Notes: a model not told the origin generated them from the letters alone. A DNA stretch of 64,000 nt from Maribacter orientalis (GCF_900109345.1 NZ_FNZN01000005.1:62001-126000); one strand, 5' to 3'; shown: positions 36,539 through 45,974, numbered from the stretch's first letter. A program made the numbers and translations.

Positions 36539-38230
36539 ATGTCAGATGATAAGAAGGTGATCTTCTCCATGTCAGGAGTTACGAAAACCTATAAGAATGC
36601 TAATACACCTGTTTTAAAGAATATATACTTAAGTTTTTTTTACGGTGCCAAAATCGGAATCTTAGGATTGAACGGTTCCGGTAAATCAACTTTATTGAAA
36701 ATTATTGCGGGGGTCGATAAAAATTTTCAAGGTGATGTAGTTTTTTCTCCAGGCTACAAAGTTGGCTATTTAGAGCAAGAGCCAGAATTAGATGAGAATA
36801 AAACGGTTTTAGAAATTGTAAAAGAAGGGGTAGCTGAAACTGTTGCTATTCTAGATGAGTACAATAAGATAAATGATATGTTCGGCCTGCCTGAAGTTTA
36901 TGAGGATGCCGATAAAATGCAGAAGTTGATGGATCAACAAGCTGTATTGCAAGATAAAATTGATGCAGCAAATGCTTGGGAGTTAGATACCAAGTTAGAA
37001 ATTGCCATGGATGCGCTTCGTACGCCAGAACCAGACAAGAAAATAGCAGTATTATCTGGTGGTGAAAGAAGAAGGGTTGCGTTATGTAGATTGTTATTAC
37101 AAGAACCAGAAATTCTTTTATTAGATGAGCCAACAAACCACTTAGATGCAGAATCTGTACATTGGTTAGAACATCATTTAGCGCAATATAAAGGAACTGT
37201 TATTGCCGTTACACACGATAGATATTTCTTGGATAACGTAGCTGGATGGATTTTAGAATTAGATAGAGGAGAAGGTATACCTTGGAAAGGAAACTATTCT
37301 TCTTGGTTAGATCAGAAATCTAAACGTTTAGCCCAAGAAAACAAAACGGCTTCTAAAAGACAAAAAACATTAGAACGTGAGTTAGAATGGGTGCGTCAGG
37401 GTGCCAAAGGCAGACAAGCCAAGCAAAAAGCTAGACTTAATAATTATGATAAGTTAATGAGTCAAGACCAAAAGCAGCTTGATGAAAAACTTGAGATTTA
37501 TATTCCAAACGGACCACGTTTAGGTACTAACGTAATAGAAGCAAGAGGTGTTAGTAAGGCATATGGTGACAAGTTGCTTTATGAAGATTTGAATTTTAAA
37601 CTTCCACAAGCTGGGATAGTTGGTATAATAGGACCGAACGGTGCTGGTAAGACAACTATTTTCAAAATGATTATGGGAGAGGAAAAACCTGATAAAGGGG
37701 AATTTGAAATAGGTGAAACAGCTAAAATAGCTTATGTAGATCAAAGTCATTCAAATATTGATGTAGATAAAACGATATGGCAGAATTTTAGTGATGAGCA
37801 AGAACTCATTATGATGGGAGGTAGGCAAGTGAATTCTAGAGCTTATTTAAGTAGATTTAATTTCTCGGGGAGTGAGCAAAATAAAAAAGTAAGTATGTTG
37901 TCTGGTGGTGAACGTAACCGTTTACATTTGGCAATGACCTTAAAAGAAGAGGGTAACGTACTTTTATTGGATGAGCCTACTAACGATTTAGATGTAAATA
38001 CATTAAGAGCATTAGAAGAAGGTTTAGAGAACTTTGCAGGTTGTGCGGTGGTGATTTCTCACGATAGATGGTTCTTAGATCGTGTTTGTACCCACATTCT
38101 TGCTTTTGAAGGGAATTCAGAAGTTTACTTCTTTGAAGGTTCGTTCTCAGAATATGAGGAAAATAAAAAGAAACGGCTTGGTGGAGATTTAATGCCAAAA
38201 CGAATTAAGTATAAAAAACTTATTAGATAA
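36539..38230 (+). CDS. ettA: Energy-dependent translational throttle protein EttA
   Basis: EttA, 563 aa, a soluble ABC-F ATPase that binds the ribosomal E site and gates the first peptide bond according to the ATP/ADP ratio. The first ABC domain has GLNGSGKSTLLK, LSGGERRRVALCRLL and LLLDEPTNHLDAESVHWLE. The linker (PtIM) follows, rich in basic residues (EWVRQGAKGRQAKQKARL). The second ABC domain has GPNGAGKTTIFK, LSGGERNRLHLAM and LLLDEPTNDLDVNTLRALEE. Length and motifs are complete. It ends at a strong bidirectional terminator. Confidence 0.96.
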   Translation: MSDDKKVIFSMSGVTKTYKNANTPVLKNIYLSFFYGAKIGILGLNGSGKSTLLKIIAGVDKNFQGDVVFSPGYKVGYLEQEPELDENKTVLEIVKEGVAETVAILDEYNKINDMFGLPEVYEDADKMQKLMDQQAVLQDKIDAANAWELDTKLEIAMDALRTPEPDKKIAVLSGGERRRVALCRLLLQEPEILLLDEPTNHLDAESVHWLEHHLAQYKGTVIAVTHDRYFLDNVAGWILELDRGEGIPWKGNYSSWLDQKSKRLAQENKTASKRQKTLERELEWVRQGAKGRQAKQKARLNNYDKLMSQDQKQLDEKLEIYIPNGPRLGTNVIEARGVSKAYGDKLLYEDLNFKLPQAGIVGIIGPNGAGKTTIFKMIMGEEKPDKGEFEIGETAKIAYVDQSHSNIDVDKTIWQNFSDEQELIMMGGRQVNSRAYLSRFNFSGSEQNKKVSMLSGGERNRLHLAMTLKEEGNVLLLDEPTNDLDVNTLRALEEGLENFAGCAVVISHDRWFLDRVCTHILAFEGNSEVYFFEGSFSEYEENKKKRLGGDLMPKRIKYKKLIR

Positions 38231-38233
38231 ATA

Positions 38234-38258
38234 AAAAGCCCGCAATTGCGGGCTTTTT
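38234..38258. terminator. Bidirectional terminator between ettA and the MBL gene
   Basis: AAAAAGCCCGC, AATT loop, GCGGGCTTTTT: a GC-rich stem flanked by A and T runs, placed between convergent genes. Confidence 0.92.
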
Positions 38259-38277
38259 ATTTTAGGCTAATTTCTAT

Positions 38278-39105
38278 TTAGTAATCTTCATTTGGGTACC
38301 AATCTAATTGAACTACTTCAATATCTTGATTACCAGCATCGACCAATTTTTTAAACATTTCAACATCACTTACATCTGGTCGACCTCTATAGTGATATGG
38401 AAATACTTGTTTAGGTTTAAAATCTAAAACTGCAGACGCAGCACTTTCAACAGTCATTGTGTAGGGTAGGTTCATACAAACAAATGCCTTATCAATATTT
38501 TTTAAAGAACGCATTTCAGGTATATCTTCTGTGTCACCAGAAAAATAGATGCGTTGCTTATCAATAGTTAATATATAGCCATTGCCACGACCTTTTACAT
38601 GAAAATCTTTGGCTTCTTCCCTTAAATTGTACATAGGTATAGCTTCAATTAATATTCCATTAAGTTCTTTACTTGATCCATTGGATAGAATTTTTAGTTT
38701 GTCGGCAAACTCATTTGGCATTTCATCAGCTACGGCTTGCGGCACTACGAACGTAGCTTTAGAAATATCAATGGCTTCTAGTGTTTCTTTATTGAAATGG
38801 TCTCCATGAATATCAGTAATCAAAATTAAATCTGGTTTTTTCTGATTTTTAAACGCGGTAGACCCACCTGTTGGGTCAATGTAAATGGTAATATCATTCC
38901 ATTCAATTACTGCTGTGGCGTGTTCAATGGGTGTGATTTTTATTTCATCACCCTTCATTTTTAAAATTTTACTAGCGTCGGCTGTTTCTTCAACATTATC
39001 AGAAGTTGAATCTATTTCTTTTTCTGATTTCTTTGCATCCTTACACGCAAACGAAAGGGAAAATGTCAATAACAATACGAATAATTTTTTCTTTTTCATC
39101 ATCAT
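38278..39105 (-). CDS. MBL-fold metallohydrolase lipoprotein, UlaG-like
   Basis: A 275-aa protein with a lipoprotein signal peptide (KLFVLLLTFSLSFAC, lipobox Cys about residue 21) and a charged linker. The metallo-beta-lactamase fold follows: HATAVIEWNDITIYIDPTGG, LILITDIHGDHFNKETL, IYFSGDTEDIPEM and QVFPYHYRGRPD. The first metal motif reads TDIHGDH rather than the usual THxHxDH, so one His is Asp. UlaG-type relatives act on lactones or phosphate esters; the substrate is unknown. Three ATGs are tandem at 39105, 39102 and 39099. It is 4 nt downstream of a GNAT gene, so they are co-transcribed. Confidence 0.85.
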   Translation of the reverse strand: MMMKKKKLFVLLLTFSLSFACKDAKKSEKEIDSTSDNVEETADASKILKMKGDEIKITPIEHATAVIEWNDITIYIDPTGGSTAFKNQKKPDLILITDIHGDHFNKETLEAIDISKATFVVPQAVADEMPNEFADKLKILSNGSSKELNGILIEAIPMYNLREEAKDFHVKGRGNGYILTIDKQRIYFSGDTEDIPEMRSLKNIDKAFVCMNLPYTMTVESAASAVLDFKPKQVFPYHYRGRPDVSDVEMFKKLVDAGNQDIEVVQLDWYPNEDY

Positions 39106-39109
39106 TTTT

Positions 39110-39568
39110 TTAAAGTATTAATTCCATTTTAATATCCGATCTAAGATAGAAATTATTATTCTCTAATGGTACCTCTTTAAATCCTAATTTCTTATATATA
39201 TGCAGCGCCGTATCAAGTTTAGTGCTTGAATACAATATAATTTTCTTCCAATTTTCATTTCTTGCGAAATCAATGGCAAAGACTAATAGTTCTTGTCCGA
39301 TTTTAAGACCTTGGTGCGATTGGCTTACGGCCATTTTCCCTAGCTCAAAATTAAATTCGGATATTTTCAGGAGAGCAAAGCAGCCAATAGGCTCATTGTC
39401 CCATAACCCAATAAAAATATATCCGCCTTTTTCGATAATTGAAGATTCACAATTGTCTAATAGTTCTCTGTCTTTTTCTTCTACGATAAAATATTCTGTA
39501 ATCCAAGCTAGGTTAAGCTCCTTAAAGTTTTGTGCATATGTAGACTGGAATGGAACTATAGTTAGCAT
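39110..39568 (-). CDS. GNAT N-acetyltransferase
   Basis: A 152-aa acetyltransferase. Beta4 and the AcCoA loop read FELGKMAVSQSHQGLKIGQE, with the Q/RxxGxG/A-type loop, followed by ARNENWKKIILYSSTKLDTA and IYKKLGFKEVP. The frame extends to a TTG at 39574; the ATG at 39568 (MLTIVPFQ) is preferred. It precedes the MBL lipoprotein gene by 4 nt. The substrate is unknown. Confidence 0.85.
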   Translation of the reverse strand: MLTIVPFQSTYAQNFKELNLAWITEYFIVEEKDRELLDNCESSIIEKGGYIFIGLWDNEPIGCFALLKISEFNFELGKMAVSQSHQGLKIGQELLVFAIDFARNENWKKIILYSSTKLDTALHIYKKLGFKEVPLENNNFYLRSDIKMELIL

Positions 39569-39660
39569 AGTCAATTTTTAAACAATTACTGGTTCTAAGT
39601 TATACTATTCTGAATAGTGAAAAAGCCAGATTTAAATTAATTTAACATCAAAAAATCTAA

Positions 39661-39677
39661 ACGTTAAAACTTAACGT
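39661..39677. repeat. Perfect 7-bp inverted repeat upstream of the coiled-coil protein gene
   Basis: ACGTTAA-AAC-TTAACGT, centred about 50 bp before the ATG at 39719. A second, smaller repeat CTATTC-T-GAATAG lies at 39605-39617. Either could bind a dimeric regulator; this is inferred from symmetry alone. Confidence 0.45.
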
Positions 39678-39718
39678 ATATACACTGAACAAACAGACAC
39701 CTTATTAAAATTTACATT

Positions 39719-40606
39719 ATGACTGAAACAAAAAATAACAATGGTTTAAAGGTTTTGACCGCACTTTTAGGGGTTGTGCTTTTAGGAACTATCATTTACA
39801 CCGTTAGTCTTTATCAAGATAAAAAGAAGACTGAAGTTGTACTTACTAAAGAAAAAGAATTAGTAGTTGAAGATTTAAATAGCTTAAAATCAGAGTATGA
39901 TAAAGCTATTTTAGAGAGTAATGCTACTAACGAAGAATTAGTAAGCGCAAGAGACAATATTGCAAAATACATTGATTCTGTAAAAACAATGAAAGCTGAT
40001 ATTGGAACTTTGTCAAGATATAGAAGACAAGTTGGTGTTCTAAAGGCTGAAAGAGAGCAATTATTAAGACAAGTTGATTCCTTAACTCGTTCTAACACTA
40101 TGATAGCAATGCAACGTGATAGTACGTATGTTGAATTAGAGAAGCAAACTGTTTTTAATGATTCATTGGTAGTACAGAATACGAACTTAGCTCAAGTAGT
40201 TGAGAAGGGTTCGGCATTGAACTTATCTAAATTTAATGTTGATGCTGTTAAAGAACGTAACAGTGGTAAATTGGTTTCTACACAAAGAGCTAAAGCTACA
40301 GACAAATTTAAAATTTGTTTTACAGTTGCAGATAACGTAATAGCACAAGCTGGTGATAGACAATTTTATTTAGAAGTTTTAGATCCACAAGGAAATATTC
40401 TTGGAGGAAGTAATTCTAAAACTAATGAGAATGGTGCTTCTATTACTTATAGTAAAGAGACAAGTTTCTATTTTGAAAACAAATCTTTAGATGTGTGCGA
40501 TTATATCAATAAGCCATCTGGTGATTTTAAAGATGGTAACTATATGGTAAACGTATATGATGACCAATTAAAGTTATTGGGTACTTCTAAATTCGAATTG
40601 AAATAG
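39719..40606 (+). CDS. Membrane-anchored coiled-coil protein with C-terminal beta domain
   Basis: A 295-aa protein of unknown function. A short cytoplasmic start is followed by one membrane helix at about 11-29 (VLTALLGVVLLGTIIYTVSL). A long coiled coil spans about 40-165 with heptads such as VVEDLNSLKSEYDKAILES and LKAEREQLLRQVDSL. A compact C-terminal domain (about 185-295) has FKICFTVADNVIAQAGDR and FYLEVLDPQGNILGGS. The layout suggests a periplasmic spacer or scaffold attached to the inner membrane. I do not recognise a named family. It is monocistronic, bounded by an inverted repeat and a strong terminator. Confidence 0.8.
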   Translation: MTETKNNNGLKVLTALLGVVLLGTIIYTVSLYQDKKKTEVVLTKEKELVVEDLNSLKSEYDKAILESNATNEELVSARDNIAKYIDSVKTMKADIGTLSRYRRQVGVLKAEREQLLRQVDSLTRSNTMIAMQRDSTYVELEKQTVFNDSLVVQNTNLAQVVEKGSALNLSKFNVDAVKERNSGKLVSTQRAKATDKFKICFTVADNVIAQAGDRQFYLEVLDPQGNILGGSNSKTNENGASITYSKETSFYFENKSLDVCDYINKPSGDFKDGNYMVNVYDDQLKLLGTSKFELK

Positions 40607-40626
40607 AAGATCTACTTTATAATTTT

Positions 40627-40657
40627 AAAATGGCGACCAATTTGGTCGCCATTTTTT
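40627..40657. terminator. Bidirectional terminator
   Basis: TGGCGACC / GGTCGCCA stem with an AATTT loop, flanked by AAAA and TTTTTT, between the convergent coiled-coil protein and fumC genes. Confidence 0.92.
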
Positions 40658-40674
40658 ATTTTATTGATCTTAGT

Positions 40675-42075
40675 TTAGTCTTTTAAACTACCAACCATAT
40701 TTTCTGGTTTTACCCAGTCATCATAATCTTCAGCTGTAACATATCCTAAATTAACAGCTTCTTCTTTTAAGGTGGTACCATTCTTATGTGCAGTGTTTGC
40801 AATCTCTGCAGCTTTATAATAACCGATTTTAGTGTTTAATGCGGTTACTAGCATCAAAGAATTATTCAGAAGTTGTTTAATTACTTCGTGATTAGGCTCA
40901 ATACCTGCAGCACAATTTTCTTCAAAACTTACACAAGCATCCCCAATTAATTGAGCGGATTGTAAAATGTTAGCCGCCATCATTGGCTTAAAAACATTTA
41001 GTTCATAATGACCTTGAGTACCACCAACACTAATAGCAACGTCATTACCCATTACTTGTGCACAAACCATTGTTAGGGCTTCACATTGTGTTGGGTTGAC
41101 TTTACCGGGCATTATAGAGCTTCCTGGCTCGTTGGCAGGAATGATAATTTCTCCAATTCCTGAACGTGGACCAGAGGCCATCATTCTAATATCATTAGCT
41201 ATTTTATTCAATGAGACAGCTAGTTGTTTTAAAGCACCATGGCTTTCTACAATAGCGTCATGAGCAGCTAGAGCTTCGAATTTATTTTCGGCGGTGATGA
41301 AAGGTAATCCAGTAAAATCTGCAATATATTTTGCAACAAGTACATCATAACCTTCTGGAGTGTTTAGTCCTGTACCAACAGCAGTTCCGCCAAGTGCAAG
41401 TTCACTAAGATGCTCTAGAGTGTTTCTAAGTGCTTTTAAACCGTGGTCTAATTGAGATACATAACCAGAGAATTCTTGACCTAAGGTTAAAGGAGTGGCA
41501 TCCATAAGGTGTGTACGTCCTATTTTAACCACATTTTTAAATTCTTTGGTTTTCTTGTTTAAAGTATCTCTTAATTGAGTGACACCTGGTATAGTAACTT
41601 CTACAATCTTTTTATAAGCAGCGATATGCATACCAGTTGGGAATGTGTCGTTTGATGATTGTGATTTGTTGACATCATCATTAGGCTGAATAGTTTTTTC
41701 ACCTTCACCTATTACTTTACCTGCAATTTCATGAGCTCTATTAGCGACAACTTCATTAACGTTCATGTTACTTTGTGTACCAGAACCTGTCTGCCAAATA
41801 ACCAAAGGAAATTGGTCATCATGCTTACCTTCTAAAATTTCATCGCAAACCTGTGAAATTAAATCTCTTTTTTCTACTGCCAATACACCAAGTTCACAAT
41901 TAGCATATGCCGCCGATTTTTTTAAATAGGCGAATCCGTATACGATATCTAAAGGCATTGATGCTGACGGACCAATTTTAAAATTATTTCTTGAGCGCTC
42001 GGTTTGTGCACCCCAATATTTATCTTGTGGTACCTCTACATTGCCCATAGTATCTTTCTCGATTCTAAACTTCAT
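40675..42075 (-). CDS. fumC: Class II fumarate hydratase
   Basis: FumC, 466 aa, the iron-independent fumarase of the TCA cycle. It starts [20 protein letters not shown], includes [36 protein letters not shown] and the superfamily signature [16 protein letters not shown] with the catalytic Ser. Length and all three conserved regions are complete. It appears monocistronic. The gene at 42247 is divergent from it across 171 bp. Confidence 0.96.
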   Translation of the reverse strand: MKFRIEKDTMGNVEVPQDKYWGAQTERSRNNFKIGPSASMPLDIVYGFAYLKKSAAYANCELGVLAVEKRDLISQVCDEILEGKHDDQFPLVIWQTGSGTQSNMNVNEVVANRAHEIAGKVIGEGEKTIQPNDDVNKSQSSNDTFPTGMHIAAYKKIVEVTIPGVTQLRDTLNKKTKEFKNVVKIGRTHLMDATPLTLGQEFSGYVSQLDHGLKALRNTLEHLSELALGGTAVGTGLNTPEGYDVLVAKYIADFTGLPFITAENKFEALAAHDAIVESHGALKQLAVSLNKIANDIRMMASGPRSGIGEIIIPANEPGSSIMPGKVNPTQCEALTMVCAQVMGNDVAISVGGTQGHYELNVFKPMMAANILQSAQLIGDACVSFEENCAAGIEPNHEVIKQLLNNSLMLVTALNTKIGYYKAAEIANTAHKNGTTLKEEAVNLGYVTAEDYDDWVKPENMVGSLKD

Positions 42076-42193
42076 GATTTTATATTTTAATGAATCTTAA
42101 GTTAACTTATTTTAATAGGTTCAAAAATAAGGCTTACATTTATTTTTATTATGACAAGATTGTTGAGAATATTGAAATTAATTTTGCATAACG

Positions 42194-42226
42194 TTTGCAA
42201 AAAATAATTCGTTTATGGTATCTTTG
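42194..42226 (+). promoter_or_regulatory. Promoter of the 57-aa membrane protein gene
   Basis: TTTG at 42194-42197 and TATCTTTG at 42219-42226, 21 nt apart, fit the Bacteroidota -33/-7 consensus. The leader to the ATG at 42247 would be about 17 nt. Confidence 0.65.
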
Positions 42227-42246
42227 CAATATATAAGTATAAGCAT

Positions 42247-42420
42247 ATGTTTGATTTTGACCAATATTTAGGATTTTTAGCATTCTTGACCATTTTGACA
42301 ATAGGTTTTTGGCTAATGATGTTTTTGTTATTATTTGTTGTTCCATACTGGTTAGGAGGAAACATAATTGAATTGTTAAAAGAAAGACGCGACAAAAAGA
42401 AAGCCGCAAGAGAAGCATAA
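42247..42420 (+). CDS. Small single-pass membrane protein, 57 aa
   Basis: The protein begins MFDFDQYLGFLAFLTILTIG and has one long hydrophobic stretch (about 8-37). It then turns into a strongly basic helix, ELLKERRDKKKAAREA. It has a good promoter upstream and a strong terminator right after the stop, so it is a real single-gene unit although short. I do not recognise the family. The basic tail suggests cytoplasmic contact with acidic lipid, protein or RNA; that is a guess. Confidence 0.75.
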   Translation: MFDFDQYLGFLAFLTILTIGFWLMMFLLLFVVPYWLGGNIIELLKERRDKKKAAREA

Positions 42421-42423
42421 ATA

Positions 42424-42453
42424 AAAAAAAGAAGCCAATTGGCTTCTTTTTTT
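42424..42453. terminator. Bidirectional terminator
   Basis: AAAGAAGCC, AATT loop, GGCTTCTTT with long A and T runs, between the small membrane protein gene and the convergent TonB receptor gene. Confidence 0.92.
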
Positions 42454-42473
42454 ATGTCTATTATATTTTAGGT

Positions 42474-44984
42474 TTAGAACTCTTCATCGTCTCCGCCGTA
42501 GTTATTTCCTCTTCTCTCATTTTTCTTTTTCTCATTGATTCTGTAAATGAAGGCCAAAGTAAATTGTCTTTGTCTCCATTGAAATTCACTATCTGATGTG
42601 AAATAAGAATCATCATTTAAACCGTCCATTGTATCTGTAAAAGATCTTCTTTTTCTTGAATTTAATAGGTCACTTACATTAAACGAAATCGTTCCGTTAT
42701 CCTTAAAGACATCTTTGCTAAAAGCTAAGTCTAAGGAAAATATACCTTTACTCTCAGTTTGAGAGTTTTGAGATGGTCCTCTATAGAATCCGTTTGTTTG
42801 CCAATCAATTTTGCCTGGTAACGTCACTTTAGAACTGAATCTAGAGAACCAACTTGTGTTGGTAGCTCCGTAGTCTATACCGTTAAATAAACCTTCCGTT
42901 TGAAATTGAAAGAAGTTAAAACTACCATTCAATCGTAACCATTTTTCTGGGCTGTAAAGTAATCCGATTTCAGCTCCGATGCGCTGATTTGTTGAAAGAT
43001 TGATTGGGAGTGTTCTAATGATATTGATTCCGTCAATTGTTGTTAGACCTGTATCTTCTTGGATACGCTCAAAAGAACTAGTCTCTTTTTGAAGGTACAC
43101 AGATGACGTTAAGGTAAGTTCGTCCCAACGTTTTAAATAGCCTATGTCATAGGCATTAGCAAATGCAGGGTCTAAATCTGGATTACCTTGAAAAATATTG
43201 GTACGGCTAGATCTTGACGGGAATGGGTTTATGAAGTAGCCACGAGGTCTATTTATTCTTCTATTATATCCTAAACTGAAATTTTCTTTATCACTTAATT
43301 CATAAATCAAATTTAACGTTGGAAATAATCCCAAATAATTTTTGTCAAAATTTAAATCTATTTCAGTACCCAAAATTTCTTGCAGTTCGGTCAAATCAAC
43401 TGAAGCATCTACATTTCCTTTTAATTGGGTGTTTTCTAGTCTAAGACCTAATAGATATGAGAATTTGCCATATTTATTGCCATACTGTGTATACAGAGCA
43501 TTAACATTTTGATTATAGGTGAAAACATTGGTCAAACCCAAATTGGCTTCAAACTCGCCTGTTTGCAAATTCAATTGTTCTAGTCTAAAATCATTAGAAT
43601 TTTCTTCGAAATTACCACGGTAACCTGCTTCGAATTGGGCTTCGCCAAGTGGTAAAACATAATCTGCTTGAATTAAAAATTCTTTTTGTAATTGTGTTTC
43701 ATATATATTTTCCTTTGCAATTAAATCTGAATTAGGAAAAGTAGAGTTCTCGGCAATTGTTGTGGGTTGTATTTCTTTATCAAAAGAATATTGAAAATCG
43801 GTAGTTAACTTTTGTCCGTCTTCATTAATGTTGTTTATGTAATTAAGTGATAATTGGTAACTTTTATCATCTTGTTTTTCGACTTCCCTTCTTAGGGTTC
43901 TACTGTTAATAATTGTTTCAATAAATCTAGTTGTATTATTCTCTGTAATATCTTGCTCATCGCTAAAACGGCCGAATACACTACCGGTAATCGAAGATTT
44001 ATCCGTTATAAAATATTCCATTCCTAGGTTGACATTATAGCCAATATCCCTTCTTTCAATATCTCTGTCTTCAATAATGCGATTAAAGTTATCAGGGTTG
44101 GTGTCAAAATAATTATTATCGAAATAGCCATTACCTGGGGTACCCCGGTAGAAATATCCAATAGTGTTAAAAATATTGAATTTATTTGTACGTAAATTTA
44201 AATTAGAGGTAATAGAGCTAGCGGTAGGATAACCAACAGTGGTATTAATGGTACCATTAAAACCTAACGTCTTTTCTTTCTTTAATACAATATTTAATAT
44301 TCCAGCGGTTCCTTCGGCATCGTATCTTGCAGACGGACTTGTAATGACCTCAACTTTTTCGATAGCATCAGCAGGTAATTGCCTCAAGGCATCCGTAGAT
44401 CCAAACCCTGCAAGTGCCGATGGTCTGCCATTTATTAAAATTCTAACATTGTCATTCCCTCTTAAGGCGATGGCACCATCTACATCAACGGTCACGGATG
44501 GAATATTGTTCAGGGCATCACTGATATTCGCACCGCTGGTGGTAAGGTCTTTACCAATATTATATATTTTTTTATCTAAGCGAACTTCTACTGTAGTCTT
44601 TTCGCCGACTACCTCAACAGCGTCTAATTGGGCAACATCTAAAGATAATTTTATGACGCCTAAGTTGGTGTTTTCAGAAAGTAATTGATTTGGTTTTTTG
44701 TAAGTTTTAAAAGAAATATATTCAATACTCACGTTGTATTTACCTGGGTTGGTTTCAACACTGTAGTTACCATCCATATCGGTAATGCCACCGGTTATCT
44801 TTTCAGGATTCTCTACACTTTGTAAAACTAGAGTGGCATATTCTAATGGTTCATTGGTTTCTTGATCTAAAACCTGCCCTGTTATAACAATCGTGCTCTT
44901 TTCCCGGTCTCCCCCCGGTCTTTGACTATATGTGTAATTAAAAGATAGTATTAGGAGTAGGAGTAATGGGAAAAGTTTTTTCAT
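42474..44984 (-). CDS. TonB-dependent receptor-like outer-membrane beta-barrel protein
   Basis: An 836-aa outer-membrane protein. After a signal peptide (KKLFPLLLLLILSFNYTYS) comes a CarboxypepD_reg-like domain at about 32-115 (ITGQVLDQETNEPLEYATLV). The plug domain spans about 120-235 (NIPSVTVDVDGAIALRGNDN; SPSARYDAEGTAGILNIVLK), then a barrel of the outer_membrane_beta-barrel family type with alternating aromatic strands to the C-terminus. Unlike SusC proteins there is no SusD partner. The substrate is unknown. It follows the 172-aa Gly/Tyr-rich gene by only 4 nt, so the two form one operon. Confidence 0.9.
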   Translation of the reverse strand: MKKLFPLLLLLILSFNYTYSQRPGGDREKSTIVITGQVLDQETNEPLEYATLVLQSVENPEKITGGITDMDGNYSVETNPGKYNVSIEYISFKTYKKPNQLLSENTNLGVIKLSLDVAQLDAVEVVGEKTTVEVRLDKKIYNIGKDLTTSGANISDALNNIPSVTVDVDGAIALRGNDNVRILINGRPSALAGFGSTDALRQLPADAIEKVEVITSPSARYDAEGTAGILNIVLKKEKTLGFNGTINTTVGYPTASSITSNLNLRTNKFNIFNTIGYFYRGTPGNGYFDNNYFDTNPDNFNRIIEDRDIERRDIGYNVNLGMEYFITDKSSITGSVFGRFSDEQDITENNTTRFIETIINSRTLRREVEKQDDKSYQLSLNYINNINEDGQKLTTDFQYSFDKEIQPTTIAENSTFPNSDLIAKENIYETQLQKEFLIQADYVLPLGEAQFEAGYRGNFEENSNDFRLEQLNLQTGEFEANLGLTNVFTYNQNVNALYTQYGNKYGKFSYLLGLRLENTQLKGNVDASVDLTELQEILGTEIDLNFDKNYLGLFPTLNLIYELSDKENFSLGYNRRINRPRGYFINPFPSRSSRTNIFQGNPDLDPAFANAYDIGYLKRWDELTLTSSVYLQKETSSFERIQEDTGLTTIDGINIIRTLPINLSTNQRIGAEIGLLYSPEKWLRLNGSFNFFQFQTEGLFNGIDYGATNTSWFSRFSSKVTLPGKIDWQTNGFYRGPSQNSQTESKGIFSLDLAFSKDVFKDNGTISFNVSDLLNSRKRRSFTDTMDGLNDDSYFTSDSEFQWRQRQFTLAFIYRINEKKKNERRGNNYGGDDEEF

Positions 44985-44988
44985 TTAA

Positions 44989-45507
44989 TTAGTTTTTAGT
45001 TTTCTTTCGTTTTTCTTTTTTCTTTTTTTTCGACTTCTTAAGTGTCTTTGCAACACCTTCTTTTTGCATGGCTACAAATGCTTCATATTTTTCTAATGGT
45101 AAACCAGCTTTTAATTCTTCATCTTGCCTCTTTGTAATATTTTCATAAACCTCAAGCATTTTTTCGGGAGGCAATTTTAATATTTGAGCTTCAATACGTT
45201 CTTGCACGTACTTTTTTAGAACAGAACTTAAAACCGCTTGCTCAAAATCATTTAAACCAAGAGCTTCTGAAATTCTAGGCATTTCACCATCAACTAATTG
45301 CTCTGCTGTTTTCGGTTCTGGCTCTTTCTGAGTTTCCTGCGCTTGGGGTATAGAGCTTCTTTGACTACCATAACCGTAGTTTCCTCTTCCTCCATAGCCA
45401 TATCCACCTCCGCCGTAACCGTACTGTGCGTAAATTTCAGAACTCCCTAATAGAACAGACAGTATGATGAAAAATCTAATACTACCGCATTTCATTACTT
45501 TTTTCAT
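44989..45507 (-). CDS. Exported Gly/Tyr-rich protein with helical core and Lys-rich tail
   Basis: A 172-aa protein. The signal peptide (FFIILSVLLGSSEIYAQ) is followed by a YGYGGGGYGYGGRGNYGYG tract at about 28-48. A helical core spans about 65-150 (LGLNDFEQAVLSSVLKKYVQ; MLEVYENITKRQDEELKAG), faintly like LTXXQ/CpxP-type periplasmic proteins. The C-terminus is a run of Lys (LKKSKKKKKEKRKKTKN). No enzyme motif is seen. It is the first gene of an operon with the TonB receptor 4 nt downstream, so a role in barrel assembly or sensing is plausible but unproven. Confidence 0.75.
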   Translation of the reverse strand: MKKVMKCGSIRFFIILSVLLGSSEIYAQYGYGGGGYGYGGRGNYGYGSQRSSIPQAQETQKEPEPKTAEQLVDGEMPRISEALGLNDFEQAVLSSVLKKYVQERIEAQILKLPPEKMLEVYENITKRQDEELKAGLPLEKYEAFVAMQKEGVAKTLKKSKKKKKEKRKKTKN

Positions 45508-45590
45508 ATGCTTTGATTGTAAAATTAAACTTTGGTTTAACTGTAATTGGTTAATTCTTTGTTAATATGTTTAATTTATTTTAATATAGA

Positions 45591-45944
45591 TTAAACGTTT
45601 TTATTGATTATTGACTCTATATTCGTTGCCGGTCTGCCTATTACGGCACTTTTTCCGTTAATAATAATTGGTCTTTCAATCAGTTTTGGATATGCTATCA
45701 TTGCTTCTATTATTTCCTCATCTGATAAAGGCATGTTTTTGAATTTTTCTTTCCAAATAGCTTCAGATTTTCTAACCAGATTTATTGGTTTTATATCTAA
45801 ACAATTTATGATATTTTTAAGTTCATCTTTGGTTGGTATATCTTCCAAGTAATTTACAACTTCAAATTTCTTGCCAGAATTTTCTAAAAAAGCAAGACCC
45901 TCCCTAGATTTTCTACATCTTGAATTATGGTATATTTTAATCAT
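45591..45944 (-). CDS. ArsC/Spx-family protein, arsenate reductase-like
   Basis: A 117-aa thioredoxin-fold protein beginning MIKIYHNSRCRKSREGLAFL, with the single catalytic Cys in the CRKS motif, then NYLEDIPTKDELKNIINCL and LIERPIIINGKSAVIGRPA, the typical ArsC PIV segment. This is the glutaredoxin-linked ArsC/YffB class. No arsenic resistance genes are nearby, so arsenate may not be its substrate; many Bacteroidota copies are of unknown role. It stands alone between the TonB receptor operon and prfB. Confidence 0.85.
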   Translation of the reverse strand: MIKIYHNSRCRKSREGLAFLENSGKKFEVVNYLEDIPTKDELKNIINCLDIKPINLVRKSEAIWKEKFKNMPLSDEEIIEAMIAYPKLIERPIIINGKSAVIGRPATNIESIINKNV

Positions 45945-45974
45945 AATAGTACATGGTGTAATTTAAATATATAA

